NCBI GenBank assembly: GCA_009379955.1
Contig: WHST01000068.1
Span: forward strand, 1 to 35,120
Length of the DNA: 35,120 nucleotides
Direction of reading: 5' to 3'
Source: Streptosporangiales bacterium
Lineage (GTDB): Bacteria > Actinomycetota > Actinomycetes > Streptosporangiales > WHST01
The first letter of the stretch is position 1; each line of letters starts with the position of its first letter. Shown here piece by piece: positions 1 through 8,198 of the stretch. The notes below the pieces were generated by a model. It worked only from the letters and a program-made list of their open reading frames with translations. It searched no databases and was not told the DNA's origin. The position numbers and the translations under genes are program-made.

Positions 1-1847
1 CCGGCCGCACGCAGGGCCGTGAGCCACGCCCGGCGGTCGGCCTCGTCGGCGGCGCGTTCCTCGTCGACGGACCTGGTCAGCAGACCCAGCCGGTCGCGCA
101 ACTCGACGTGGCCGCCCGTCAGGTACGCCGCCGTCGGCGGCAGGTCGTGGGTCGTGACCGTGGCGAGGCACAGCTCGCGCCAGCGGTCGGCGGGCAGCGG
201 GGTGCGCGCACCGTGCTCGCGTTCGAACCACAGCACCGACGTGCCGAGGATGCCGCGCTCGGCGAGGTACTCGCGCGCGCTGGGTTCGACCGTCCCGAGG
301 TCCTCCCCCACGACGACGGCGCCCGCGCGGTGTGCCTCGAGCGCGAGGATGCCCACCATCGCGTCGTGGTCGTACGACACGTACGTGCCGTCGAACGGTG
401 AGCCGCCCGCGGGGATCCACCACAGCCGGAACAGTCCGACGACGTGGTCGACGCGCACGCCGCCCGCGTGCCGCAGCAGGGCGCGCACCATGTCGCGGTA
501 CGGCGCGTAGCTGGCATCCGCGAGGTGGGTCGGGTGCCACGGCGGCTGGCGCCAGTCCTGGCCCTGCTGGTTGAACGCGTCCGGCGGCGCGCCCACCGTG
601 ACGCCGGGTGCGAGCACGTCCTGCATCGCCCAGGCGTCGGCCCCGTCGGGGCTCACGCCGACGGCGAGGTCGTGCACGACGCCGAGCGACATCCCGGCGT
701 CGGTCGCGGCGCGCTGCACGCCGGCGAGCTGCTCGTCGAGCAGCCACTGCGACCACCGGTACAGCTCCACGCGGTCCGCGAGCTCCTGGCGGGCCGACGC
801 CACGGCCGCGGAACGCGGGTCGCGCAACGGCTCCGGCCACTCGCGCCAACGCGGGCCGTGGCGTTCGACGAGCGCGCACCACGTCGCGAAGTCGTCCAGC
901 GCCGGGCCCTCGCGCGCGACGAACACCTCGTACACGCGTTGCCGTTCCGCGGCGATCGGGACGCCGTGGACGATCTCGAGCGCACGCGTCTTCATCCGCC
1001 AGCAGGAGTCGCGGTCCAGCCCGTCCGCGTCCGCGGCGGCGCGTACCTGCGCACCGAGGGCGTCGACGGCGGCGCGCTCGTCGTCGGGGAGCGCCGCGTA
1101 CTCGGGGATGTCCTCGACGCGCAGGTACAGCGGGTTCGGGAAGCGTCGCGTGGCGGGGAAGTACGGAGACGGCTCGATCGGCGGGACAGGTGCGGCCGCG
1201 TGCAGCGGGTTGACGAGCAGCAGACCCGCGCCCGCCTCGCCGCTCCACGACGCCAGGTCGGCGAGGTCGTGCAGGTCGCCGATGCCCCAGGAACCCTGCG
1301 AGCGCACCGAGTACAGCTGCGTCATCAGCCCCCACACACGCCCGTCGACGGGCACGCCGAGGAACGCGGGCGTGACCGCGAGTGGCGCCGTCGTCGTGCC
1401 GCCGTCGTGGCGCAGGACGACCTCGTGCCAGCCCAGCGGGAGGTCGGTGGGGAGCTGGAACGTCGCCTCACCGATCGGCACGCCGTCGAGCTCGACCGGC
1501 TCGACATGCCGCATCAGCTGCCGCAGGTCGGGGCGTACGGCACCGTCCTCGCACCTGACCTCGATCTCGGCCCGCGTGCCCTCGGGCAGGTGCACGTGGA
1601 CGTGCGCACCGACCCCCTGCCGCGCGACGACGACCGGCGGCAGCACGCGACGCCACGCCGCGAGCCGGCGTTCGGCGAGCGCGTGTGCCACGGCTTCCGG
1701 TGCCGACGCGTCGACGCCGAGCGCGGCCAGCACGGCGACGATGGTGGGCGCGGGGACGGTCACGGGCTCGCGCCGCCAGTCCCAGTAGTGCGTCGCGATG
1801 CCGTACGCCTCGGCGAGCTCGGTGACCGCGTCGGGCTGTTCGTCCAC
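1..1847 (-). CDS. malQ: 4-alpha-glucanotransferase (amylomaltase, GH77), 3' end beyond window
   Basis: Transfers alpha-1,4-glucan segments between maltodextrins in the cytoplasm. The minus strand reads as one open frame of 615 codons from GTG 1847 to base 1, so the C-terminus is missing. An in-frame TAG five codons upstream limits the start to this GTG. The N-terminus (LAEAYGIATHYWDW) is typical of actinobacterial MalQ. The GH77 catalytic regions are visible: GVRVDHVVGLFRLWW (nucleophile Asp), VVGEDLGTV (acid/base Glu) and TTHDLPPT (third Asp), together with GSWGIGDL and NPLHA. It starts 12 nt after the MFS stop with no clear Shine-Dalgarno site, so it is probably read by coupling from that gene. 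Family assignment is very secure. Confidence 0.95.
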   Translation of the reverse strand, partial: MDEQPDAVTELAEAYGIATHYWDWRREPVTVPAPTIVAVLAALGVDASAPEAVAHALAERRLAAWRRVLPPVVVARQGVGAHVHVHLPEGTRAEIEVRCEDGAVRPDLRQLMRHVEPVELDGVPIGEATFQLPTDLPLGWHEVVLRHDGGTTTAPLAVTPAFLGVPVDGRVWGLMTQLYSVRSQGSWGIGDLHDLADLASWSGEAGAGLLLVNPLHAAAPVPPIEPSPYFPATRRFPNPLYLRVEDIPEYAALPDDERAAVDALGAQVRAAADADGLDRDSCWRMKTRALEIVHGVPIAAERQRVYEVFVAREGPALDDFATWCALVERHGPRWREWPEPLRDPRSAAVASARQELADRVELYRWSQWLLDEQLAGVQRAATDAGMSLGVVHDLAVGVSPDGADAWAMQDVLAPGVTVGAPPDAFNQQGQDWRQPPWHPTHLADASYAPYRDMVRALLRHAGGVRVDHVVGLFRLWWIPAGGSPFDGTYVSYDHDAMVGILALEAHRAGAVVVGEDLGTVEPSAREYLAERGILGTSVLWFEREHGARTPLPADRWRELCLATVTTHDLPPTAAYLTGGHVELRDRLGLLTRSVDEERAADEADRRAWLTALRAA

Positions 1848-1859
1848 CCGGGCAGTCTG

Positions 1860-3152
1860 CTAAACGGCGCGAACGTCGCGCAGCCGGGTCGTCAGCAGCA
1901 GCGACACGAGCGGGAACGCGACCAGGACCGTGAGCGCGACGCGCAGGTCGTACGCGTCGGCGAGCATGCCGAACAGCGGCGCCGCGAGGCCGCCGATGCT
2001 CATCGCGAGGCCGAGCGTCACGCCGCTCGCGGTGCCGACCCGGTGCGGCAGGTACTCCTGTCCCAGCGTCACCTGCACGGCGAACGGCAGGAAGCTCGCG
2101 AGCCCGAGCACCGCGACGACGACGAACGCGACCGACAGGTTCGGCGCGAGCACCAGCCCGAGCACGCAGGGAGCGGCCGCCAGGTAGCCGATCCGCAGCG
2201 TGCGCACCCGGCCGAAGCGGTCGGCGAGCGCACCGCCGATGAGGGCACCGACCGAGCCGGACGCGATGAACGTCGCCAGCGCGACGGAGCCGACCGCCGT
2301 CGAGGCGCCGAGCTCGTGGATGAGGTAGAGCGCGACGAACGAGAGGAGGCCGAAGTACAGGATCGAGCGTGCGATCACCGCGCTGGTGAGGAAGCCGAAG
2401 CTGCGCCAGTCGTCGCGCCGGTCGACCGCCGGCGGGGGCTTGCGCGGGCCCGCCCGCAGCCGACGTCGTCGCAGCCACAGCAGCGCGGGTACCAGGACCG
2501 CGGCCGCGCAGGCGGCGGGAATCGCGAGCAGCGGCGTGGCCGTCACGCCGAACGTGCCGAGCACGGGTGCAACGAGCAGCGGCGCCGACGCGATGCCGAC
2601 GATGCCGGCGACGGAGAAGTAGCTCATCCCCCGTGCCGTGCCGCCGCTCGCGATCCTGGCCGAACGCGCGGCCTCCGGGTGGTACGCCGCGACCCCGATG
2701 CCGGACAGCGCGATCGCCGCCCAGGTGAACGCGTACGCCTCGCCGACACCGGCCAGGCCGATCCCCGCTCCCGCCACGAGCGGCCCGGCGGCGATGAGCC
2801 ACGGCATCGGCCGGCGGTCGGTCAGCGCGCCGAACACCGGCTGCACGAGGCTGGACAGCAGTGTCGCGGCGAGCGTGATGCCGGTGACCGCGGCGTAGCT
2901 GTAGTCGCGGGCGATGACGAGGAACGGCAGCATCGCGGGCACCGCGCCCTGGTGGAAGTCGACCGCCACGTGGCTGCCGACGATCAGGGCGAGCGACGAC
3001 CGGTGGACGCGGGGACGGCCGTTCTCGGTGCTCGCTTCTCCCTCTCGCGCGCCTCCTCGCTCCCCTCCGGCAGACGCCGCGGAGATCTCAGGGGTGGTGC
3101 GGCGGACTTCGCGGCCTCTACCTCCGGCTCGCTCCTCAGCTCCTGCGCTCAC
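1860..3152 (-). CDS. MFS exporter, fosmidomycin-resistance (Fsr)-like
   Basis: A 430-residue inner-membrane protein with about 12 hydrophobic segments. The N-terminal motif HVAVDFHQGAVPAMLPFL, FGALTDRRP after the second helix and GALADRFGRVRTLR midway resemble the Fsr/YfnC branch of the major facilitator family, which exports drugs; the substrate here is not known. The chosen start is GTG 3152, with a GAGGAT box 6 nt upstream; ATG 3170, six codons earlier, is the alternative. The first ~35 residues (VSAGAEERAGGRGRE...) are hydrophilic, unlike any transporter N-terminus, and come from a repeat also found before glbO at 20769. The true conserved protein begins near RPRVHRSSLALIVG. It lies 12 nt before malQ, so co-transcription is likely. 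Confidence 0.85.
   Translation of the reverse strand: MSAGAEERAGGRGREVRRTTPEISAASAGGERGGAREGEASTENGRPRVHRSSLALIVGSHVAVDFHQGAVPAMLPFLVIARDYSYAAVTGITLAATLLSSLVQPVFGALTDRRPMPWLIAAGPLVAGAGIGLAGVGEAYAFTWAAIALSGIGVAAYHPEAARSARIASGGTARGMSYFSVAGIVGIASAPLLVAPVLGTFGVTATPLLAIPAACAAAVLVPALLWLRRRRLRAGPRKPPPAVDRRDDWRSFGFLTSAVIARSILYFGLLSFVALYLIHELGASTAVGSVALATFIASGSVGALIGGALADRFGRVRTLRIGYLAAAPCVLGLVLAPNLSVAFVVVAVLGLASFLPFAVQVTLGQEYLPHRVGTASGVTLGLAMSIGGLAAPLFGMLADAYDLRVALTVLVAFPLVSLLLTTRLRDVRAV
3046..3152 (-). repeat. 107-nt leader-peptide repeat, copy 1 (fused in frame to the MFS gene)
   Basis: Read on the minus strand from GTG 3152, this stretch aligns without gaps to 20769-20875 (plus): 83 of 107 bases are identical by my count, strongest in the first 45 and in the tail around CTGCCGGAGG. 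The reading frame is kept: 22 of 34 residues after the start agree, including SAGAEERA and AGGER. Here the frame continues into the transporter. Confidence 0.8.
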
Positions 3153-3193
3153 CCCCCGATCCTCGCGCATCGCCGCCGCCCGCCGAGTACGGC

Positions 3194-3241
3194 GTGAAGG
3201 TGCCCTTCACCACACCCTGCCGTGGTGAGGGTGCCCTTCAC
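3194..3241. repeat. Hairpin repeat, copy 1
   Basis: Two 20-nt arms (3194-3213 and 3222-3241) pair at 16 of 20 positions around an 8-nt loop. The left arm alone is also a hairpin (GTGAAGG, TGC, CCTTCAC), so two exclusive folds are possible. Its outer and inner arm sequences (GTGAA..., CCTCACC) are shared with the hairpin at 30452-30504. It begins 22 nt past the HNH stop on the minus strand and could act as its terminator; there is no U-tract. Confidence 0.7.
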
Positions 3242-3263
3242 GACGTCGGAGGGCGCGCCGCCC

Positions 3264-3785
3264 CTAGGACGCGACGCTGCCGACGGCCGGGGCCCACGGC
3301 ACGAGGTAGGGCTCCCACGACGGGTCGCGGCGTACGTATCCGACGAGCAGCGCGACCGTGCCCGCGGGCGCCTTCGGCTGCCTGGGTAACGACCAGCCGA
3401 TCTCGGCGAGCAGCCGGTCGGCCTTGGCGTGGTTACAGCGGCGGCATGCGGCGACGACGTTGGACCAGACGTGGCGCCCGCCGCGCGACCGCGGCACGAC
3501 GTGGTCGATGGTCTCGGCCCTGCCGTCGCAGTACACGCAGTGGTGCGCGTCGCGCTGGAGCACGGCACGCCTGCTCAGCGGCACCCCCCGGCGGTAGGGC
3601 ACGCGAACGTACCGGCTGAGCAGCACCACGGTGGGCGCGGGCACGTCGAGCCGCTCGGAGTGGAGGGTCTCCTCACCCGTCGCGAGGATCGTCGCCTTCT
3701 CGGCCAGGACGAGGATGACGGCACGACGGAGCGGGACGACGCACAGCGGCTCGTACGTCGCGTTGAGCACCAGGGCGTGGGCCAC
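3264..3785 (-). CDS. HNH endonuclease family protein
   Basis: A 173-residue protein of the actinobacterial HNH family that begins HALVLNATYEPLCVVPLRRA. A zinc-binding and catalytic HNH core is clear: CVYC (C83, C86), TIDHVVPRSRGG (D94, H95), N109 and CRRCNHAK (C114, C117, H119). It is expected to be a metal-dependent nuclease acting on nucleic acid, but its biological job is not known in this family. The start is GTG 3785, chosen because GGAGG lies 7 nt upstream and the conserved N-terminus begins there; longer in-frame extensions run antisense-like through cydC and are not real. It follows cydC after 71 nt and is followed by a hairpin repeat. Confidence 0.88.
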   Translation of the reverse strand: MAHALVLNATYEPLCVVPLRRAVILVLAEKATILATGEETLHSERLDVPAPTVVLLSRYVRVPYRRGVPLSRRAVLQRDAHHCVYCDGRAETIDHVVPRSRGGRHVWSNVVAACRRCNHAKADRLLAEIGWSLPRQPKAPAGTVALLVGYVRRDPSWEPYLVPWAPAVGSVAS

Positions 3786-3856
3786 CTGTCCACCTCCGGC
3801 CTCAAGTTTGCCCAATGTCGAGGCGAAACGGCTACGAAGAAACGCGGAACGTGGCG

Positions 3857-5485
3857 TTACGTCGCTGTTATCTCCTCCAGGCGGCCGCCCGCCAGGTGCC
3901 GGATTCCGTCCAATTCGGCCAGGTCCCCGGTGCGGTGGGTGAGCAGGAGCACCGTACGGCCGGTCGTCGCCGCGAGCAGGTCGTGCATGAGGGCGTCGGC
4001 GGTGGGTTCGTCCAGGTGCTCGGCCGGTTCGTCGAGCACGACCACGGGCTTGCCGGCCAGCAGCACCCGAGCGAGGGCGAGCCGCTGCCGCTCCCCACCG
4101 GACAGCCGGTCGCCGTGCTCGCCGACGCGGGTGTCCATGCCGGCCGGCAGGCTCGCCACCCAGTCGCCGAGCCGCGCGGACGTGAGGGCCGTACGGACCT
4201 CGGTGTCGGTGGCGTCCGGCCTGGCCAGCCGGACGTTCTCCGCGATCGTCGAGTCGAAGACGTGGGCGTCCTGGGCGCACAGCCCCACGACGCCGCGCGG
4301 ATCGTCCGCGCCGTTCGCGCCGGCCTCGACGCCGCCGACCAGGACGCGACCCGCCTCCGGCCGGAGCTGTCCCGTCACCAGGGTGGCGAGCGTGCTCTTG
4401 CCCGACCCGCTGGCCCCGACGACCGCGACCCGGTGGCCCGCGGGCACGCGGAGGTCGACGCCGGCGAGCACGTCGGTGTCGGCATCCGGCCAGCGACAGG
4501 TCACCCGTTCGACGCGGATGTCGTACGGCGGGCGCGGCGCCGTCCCGGCGGAGGCGGCCGGCGGTTCCGCGAGTACGGCGCGGACCCGGCGCAGCGACAC
4601 TCGCGCGCGCAGCCCCTGCTGCACGGCGTCGGGCAGCGTCCCGAGCACGTCGAGCAGGGCCAGCGGCACCAGCGCGAGCACCGCGAGGTACGTGCCGTCG
4701 AGCCGGCCGTCCCGCACTGCTGCGACGCCGGACCCGAGTGCGGCACAGCAGGCGAGACCGGTGGCGGCGACGACCAGGGCGTTGCCGAGCCCCGTCGTGC
4801 GCGCCGCGCGCCGCTCCGCCGCACGGAGCCGCGTGTCGTGGCGTTCGAACGCCTCGAGCCCGTACGGGCCCGCGGTCGCGCCGTACGCGACGAGGTCGGG
4901 CAGGCCGTGTAGCAGCCGGGTCGTCGCGGCGGCGAGGCGCGCGCGTTCCGGCGGGATCGACGCGGCCGCGCGGCCGACCCGGTGGACGGCGAGCGCCGGC
5001 ACCGCGAGGACGACGACGCCGGCGGCGACGCCCAGCGATACGGCTGCCGCCGGCAGCAGCGCGCCGACCGCGAGCACCGCGCCGCCGGAGACGAGGACGG
5101 CACCGGCGAGCGGCAGCCCCGACCGCAGCAGCAGGTCGAGCACGGCGTCGACATCGTCGACCAGGCGGCCGCTCCCGTAGGCGCCGAGCCGCTCCGGCGC
5201 CATCGCGGCGAGCCGCGCGTACGCACGCGACCGCAGCCGGCCGAGCACATCGAACGCGGCGTCATGGCCGACGAGGCGTTCGGCGTACGTGCACACGGCG
5301 CGGCCGATGCCGAATGCCCGCACCGCCACCACCGCGACCATCAGCAGCAGCACCGGCGGCCGCTCCGCGGCCCTGGCGATCAGCCACCCCGACGTCGCGA
5401 GCAGCCCCACCCCCGCGCCGGCCGCACCCACCCCCAGCACCAGCGCGACCCCGAACCGCACGCCGACCCACCTCCGCGACTTCAC
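3857..5485 (-). CDS. cydC: Cytochrome bd assembly ABC transporter, subunit CydC
   Basis: Half of the CydDC heterodimeric exporter, which acts on the periplasm-facing thiol/haem supply needed to assemble cytochrome bd. The 542-residue protein has an N-terminal six-helix membrane domain and a C-terminal ATPase with Walker A GASGSGKST (about residues 357-365), signature LSGGERQ and Walker B VVVLDEPAEHLDEP. The start GTG 5485 overlaps the cydD TGA by four bases (GTGA), so translation is coupled. The start codon itself lies inside a repeat (5479-5578). Last gene of the cydABDC operon. Confidence 0.93.
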   Translation of the reverse strand: MKSRRWVGVRFGVALVLGVGAAGAGVGLLATSGWLIARAAERPPVLLLMVAVVAVRAFGIGRAVCTYAERLVGHDAAFDVLGRLRSRAYARLAAMAPERLGAYGSGRLVDDVDAVLDLLLRSGLPLAGAVLVSGGAVLAVGALLPAAAVSLGVAAGVVVLAVPALAVHRVGRAAASIPPERARLAAATTRLLHGLPDLVAYGATAGPYGLEAFERHDTRLRAAERRAARTTGLGNALVVAATGLACCAALGSGVAAVRDGRLDGTYLAVLALVPLALLDVLGTLPDAVQQGLRARVSLRRVRAVLAEPPAASAGTAPRPPYDIRVERVTCRWPDADTDVLAGVDLRVPAGHRVAVVGASGSGKSTLATLVTGQLRPEAGRVLVGGVEAGANGADDPRGVVGLCAQDAHVFDSTIAENVRLARPDATDTEVRTALTSARLGDWVASLPAGMDTRVGEHGDRLSGGERQRLALARVLLAGKPVVVLDEPAEHLDEPTADALMHDLLAATTGRTVLLLTHRTGDLAELDGIRHLAGGRLEEITAT

Positions 5486-5578
5486 ATGGCACTACCTGGT
5501 CGAATGCCGGATTCGCCCCGGTTCGCACCCGGTAGTGCCATGTCAAGTGCGAGATCGCCCGGTAGTGCCATGTGAAGT
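5479..5578 (-). repeat. 30-nt-period repeat with an inverted third copy at the cydD-cydC junction
   Basis: On the minus strand, two direct copies of ACTTSACATGGCACTACCGGG (5578-5558 and 5548-5528, 30 nt apart) are followed by an inverted copy (5499-5479, one extra base). The outer copies can pair to form a ~100-nt hairpin. The whole element is translated as the end of CydD (two HMALPG/DMALPG peptides and a final SAM) and supplies the GTGA overlap with cydC. Confidence 0.85.
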
Positions 5579-7209
5579 GGCACCACCGGCGGTACGAGGG
5601 TGCCGAGGGTGACGGTGCGGTCGGCGGCGTCCAGCACCGCGGGGCGGTGGGCGACGACGAGGGTGGTGACGCCGCGGCGGCGCAGGGCGTGCAGGACGGC
5701 GGCCTCGGTGCCGGCGTCGAGGCCGGCCGTCGGCTCGTCCAGCAGGAGCAGGTCCGGCCGCCTGACCAGGGCCCTGGCGATCGCGACGCGGCGGGCCTGG
5801 CCGGCCGACAGGCGGCCACCGCCGTCGCCGACCGGCACCTCGGGAGCGAGCTCCGCCGCTCGCGCTTCCCGCAGGGCGGCCAGGACGTCGGCGTCGGCGG
5901 CGGACGGCACGCCGAGCCGGACGTTGTCGGCGACCGTGCCGGCGACCAGCGACGGGCGTTGCGGCACCCAGCCGACCCGGCCACGCCACGCCTCGATGTC
6001 GAGGTCACCGAGGTCGGCGTCGCCGAGCCGTACCCGGCCCGAGTCGGGCGTACGGAAGCCGAGCAGCACCGACAGCAGCGTCGACTTCCCGCAGCCGCTC
6101 GGCCCGGTGAGCGCCACGATCTCGCCGGGACGCACCTCGAACGACGCGCCGTCGACGGCCGGCGCCGCCCTGTCGTCCACGCGAACGGTGACGCCCTCGA
6201 CCCGCAGCACCGCCGTGCGCAGGTCGGGCACCGGCCGCGTTCCCCGCGCCGGCAGCGGCGTCTCGAGCACCGCGAACACCTGCTCGGCGGCGGCGAGACC
6301 GTCGACGCTCGCGTGGAAGTGCGCGCCCACGCGCCGCAGCGGCAGGTACGCCTCCGGCGCGAGCAGCAGCACCAGCAGCCCGGTCGCGAGGTCGAGCCGG
6401 CCCTCGACGACCCGCAGTCCCACGCCCACGGCCACCAGCGCGACCGACAGCGTCGTCAGGAGTTCCAGCACCAGCGCGGAGAGGAACGCCGACCGCAGCG
6501 CGCCGAGCGACTCCCGCCGGTACGTCTCGGTCACCCGGCGCACGGCCGCGGCCTGTGCCCGCGCGCGGCCGAAGACGCGCAGCGTCGGCAGCCCCACGAC
6601 GACGTCGGCGAAGTGGTGCGCGAGCACCGCGAGCGCGCGCCATCGCCGCGCGCTGCGTCGCTGCGTCGTGAGGCCGACCAGCGCCATGAACACCGGCACG
6701 AGCGGCAGCGTCACCGCCACGATCACCGCGCTCACCGGGTCGGCGCCGAGCAGCCGCGCGAGGACGAGCACCGGCACCGTGACCGCGAGCACGAGCTGCG
6801 GCAGGTACCGGGCGAAGTACGCGTCGAGCGCGTCGACGCCACGCACCGCGAGTGCCGTCAGCGCGCCGCTGCGCTGCCCCGTCAGCCACGTCGGCCCGAG
6901 CGCCACGACATGGGCGAGCAGCCGTCGCCGCAGCGTCGACTTCACCCGCGCCGCTGCCTCGTACGCGACGGTCTCCTGCAGCCAGCCGAGCGCCGCACGC
7001 GCGAACGTCACCGCCGCGAGCAGCACGAGCGTCCAGCGGACGTCGGCAGGGCCCGCGCCACCGAGGAACGCCCGGCTCACGACGTCCGCGAGCAGCCCGG
7101 CCTGCAGGAGCAGCAGCACGCCGGTCGCGGTGCCGATGCCGGCGCAGCCGGCGAGGTACGGCACCGTCGCCCGCGCGTACCGCAGCAGCCGCGGGTCCAG
7201 GGGCCTCAC
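5482..7209 (-). CDS. cydD: Cytochrome bd assembly ABC transporter, subunit CydD
   Basis: Partner of CydC in the inner-membrane exporter required for bd oxidase maturation. The 575-residue protein starts VRPLDPRLLRYARATVPYLAG at GTG 7209, which overlaps the cydB TGA by four bases; the longer frame upstream lies inside cydB. It has an N-terminal membrane domain and a C-terminal ATPase with GPSGCGKST (about residue 370), LSAGQARRVAIARAL (a variant signature, LSAGQ) and LLLLDEPTAGLD. The normal CydD fold should end near ADRTVTLG; the last ~38 residues are encoded by the repeat at 5479-5578 and look like a recent extension. Whether they matter for function cannot be seen. Confidence 0.93.
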   Translation of the reverse strand: MRPLDPRLLRYARATVPYLAGCAGIGTATGVLLLLQAGLLADVVSRAFLGGAGPADVRWTLVLLAAVTFARAALGWLQETVAYEAAARVKSTLRRRLLAHVVALGPTWLTGQRSGALTALAVRGVDALDAYFARYLPQLVLAVTVPVLVLARLLGADPVSAVIVAVTLPLVPVFMALVGLTTQRRSARRWRALAVLAHHFADVVVGLPTLRVFGRARAQAAAVRRVTETYRRESLGALRSAFLSALVLELLTTLSVALVAVGVGLRVVEGRLDLATGLLVLLLAPEAYLPLRRVGAHFHASVDGLAAAEQVFAVLETPLPARGTRPVPDLRTAVLRVEGVTVRVDDRAAPAVDGASFEVRPGEIVALTGPSGCGKSTLLSVLLGFRTPDSGRVRLGDADLGDLDIEAWRGRVGWVPQRPSLVAGTVADNVRLGVPSAADADVLAALREARAAELAPEVPVGDGGGRLSAGQARRVAIARALVRRPDLLLLDEPTAGLDAGTEAAVLHALRRRGVTTLVVAHRPAVLDAADRTVTLGTLVPPVVPLHMALPGDLALDMALPGANRGESGIRPGSAM

Positions 7210-8189
7210 GGCGCCACCACCCGGCGCCGGAACACCCAGTAGCTCCAGCCCTGGTACGCGAGCACGAACGGCAGCAGGATCCCGGCGACGACCGTCATCG
7301 TGCGCAGCGCGTACGGACTCGCGACCGTGCTCTCGACGGTCAGCGTCCACCCGGGGTCGAGCGTCGACGGCACCACGGCAGGGAACAGCGCGACGAACAC
7401 GGTGACGACGGTGAGCGCGATCCCCAGCGCGGTGCCCGCGAACGCCCATCCGTCCCGCCGGCGCCACACCGCGACGAGCGCCGCCGCGACCGCGAGCACC
7501 GCGCCCACGCCTGTCACCGCGGACACCACGTCACCGCGCGCGAGCTGCACGTACGCGAGGAACGCGACCACCGCGACGACGGCGACCGGACCGGCGAGGC
7601 GTGCGGTACGCAGCGCCCGCACCTGCAGCACGCCGGTCGTGCGCAGCGCGAGGAAGACGGCGCCATGGAAGGCGCACAGGCCGAGGAGTGCGACCGCACC
7701 ACTGAGTCCCGGCCAGCCGTCGACGACCACGGGCCCGCCGGCGTACGTGCCACGGGCGTCGACCGGAAGCCCCTGGACGAGGGTGCCGAGCACCGCACCC
7801 CAGACCACCGCGGGCACGAACGACCCCACCGCGACGGCCGCGTCGCACCGCCGGTGCCAGCGGACGTCGTCGCGCTTGCCGCGGAACTCCAGCGCCACGC
7901 CACGACCGACGAGCGCGACGAGCACGGCGAGCGCCGGCAGGTAGAACGCGCTGAACAGCGCCGCGTACCACTGCGGGAACACCGCGAACGGCAGCCCCAC
8001 GGCGACCACGAGCCAGACCTCGTTGCCGTCCCACACCGGGCCGATCGTGCGCAGCACCGCCTGCCGCTGACCGTCCGTGCGGCCGACGAACGGCGACAGC
8101 ATGCCGACGCCGAAGTCGAAGCCCTCGAGCACCAGGTAGCCGACCCAGAAGAACGCGACCACCGCGAACCACACGACGGGAATGTCCAC
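7206..8189 (-). CDS. cydB: Cytochrome bd ubiquinol/menaquinol oxidase subunit II
   Basis: The 327-residue CydB partner of CydA in the inner-membrane bd-type terminal oxidase, which reduces O2 to water with quinol and works at low oxygen. The N-terminus shows the family pattern WVGYLVLEGFDFGVGML, followed by RTIGPVWDGNEVWLV and PVFGR-like glycine-rich helices; about eight membrane segments are visible. Start GTG 8189 has a purine-rich GAGGGGG just upstream and lies 9 nt after the cydA stop. The end overlaps cydD by GTGA. Order cydA-B-D-C on the minus strand. Confidence 0.96.
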   Translation of the reverse strand: MDIPVVWFAVVAFFWVGYLVLEGFDFGVGMLSPFVGRTDGQRQAVLRTIGPVWDGNEVWLVVAVGLPFAVFPQWYAALFSAFYLPALAVLVALVGRGVALEFRGKRDDVRWHRRCDAAVAVGSFVPAVVWGAVLGTLVQGLPVDARGTYAGGPVVVDGWPGLSGAVALLGLCAFHGAVFLALRTTGVLQVRALRTARLAGPVAVVAVVAFLAYVQLARGDVVSAVTGVGAVLAVAAALVAVWRRRDGWAFAGTALGIALTVVTVFVALFPAVVPSTLDPGWTLTVESTVASPYALRTMTVVAGILLPFVLAYQGWSYWVFRRRVVAP

Positions 8190-8198
8190 CGATCCCCC

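Noticed and set aside
444-3197. 917-codon open frame on the plus strand
   Set aside because: Runs antisense to malQ and the MFS gene, both with clear family motifs; its product is Arg/His/Asp-rich low complexity, as expected from the opposite strand of GC-rich codons.
3264-4280. 338-codon version of the HNH protein
   Set aside because: The extra N-terminal part overlaps cydC on the same strand in another frame; GTG 3785 has a good ribosome site and the family N-terminus.
5479-5578. CRISPR-like array (two 21-nt units with 30-nt period)
   Set aside because: Only two direct units plus an inverted one, with 9-nt gaps, inside the cydD coding frame and without cas genes.
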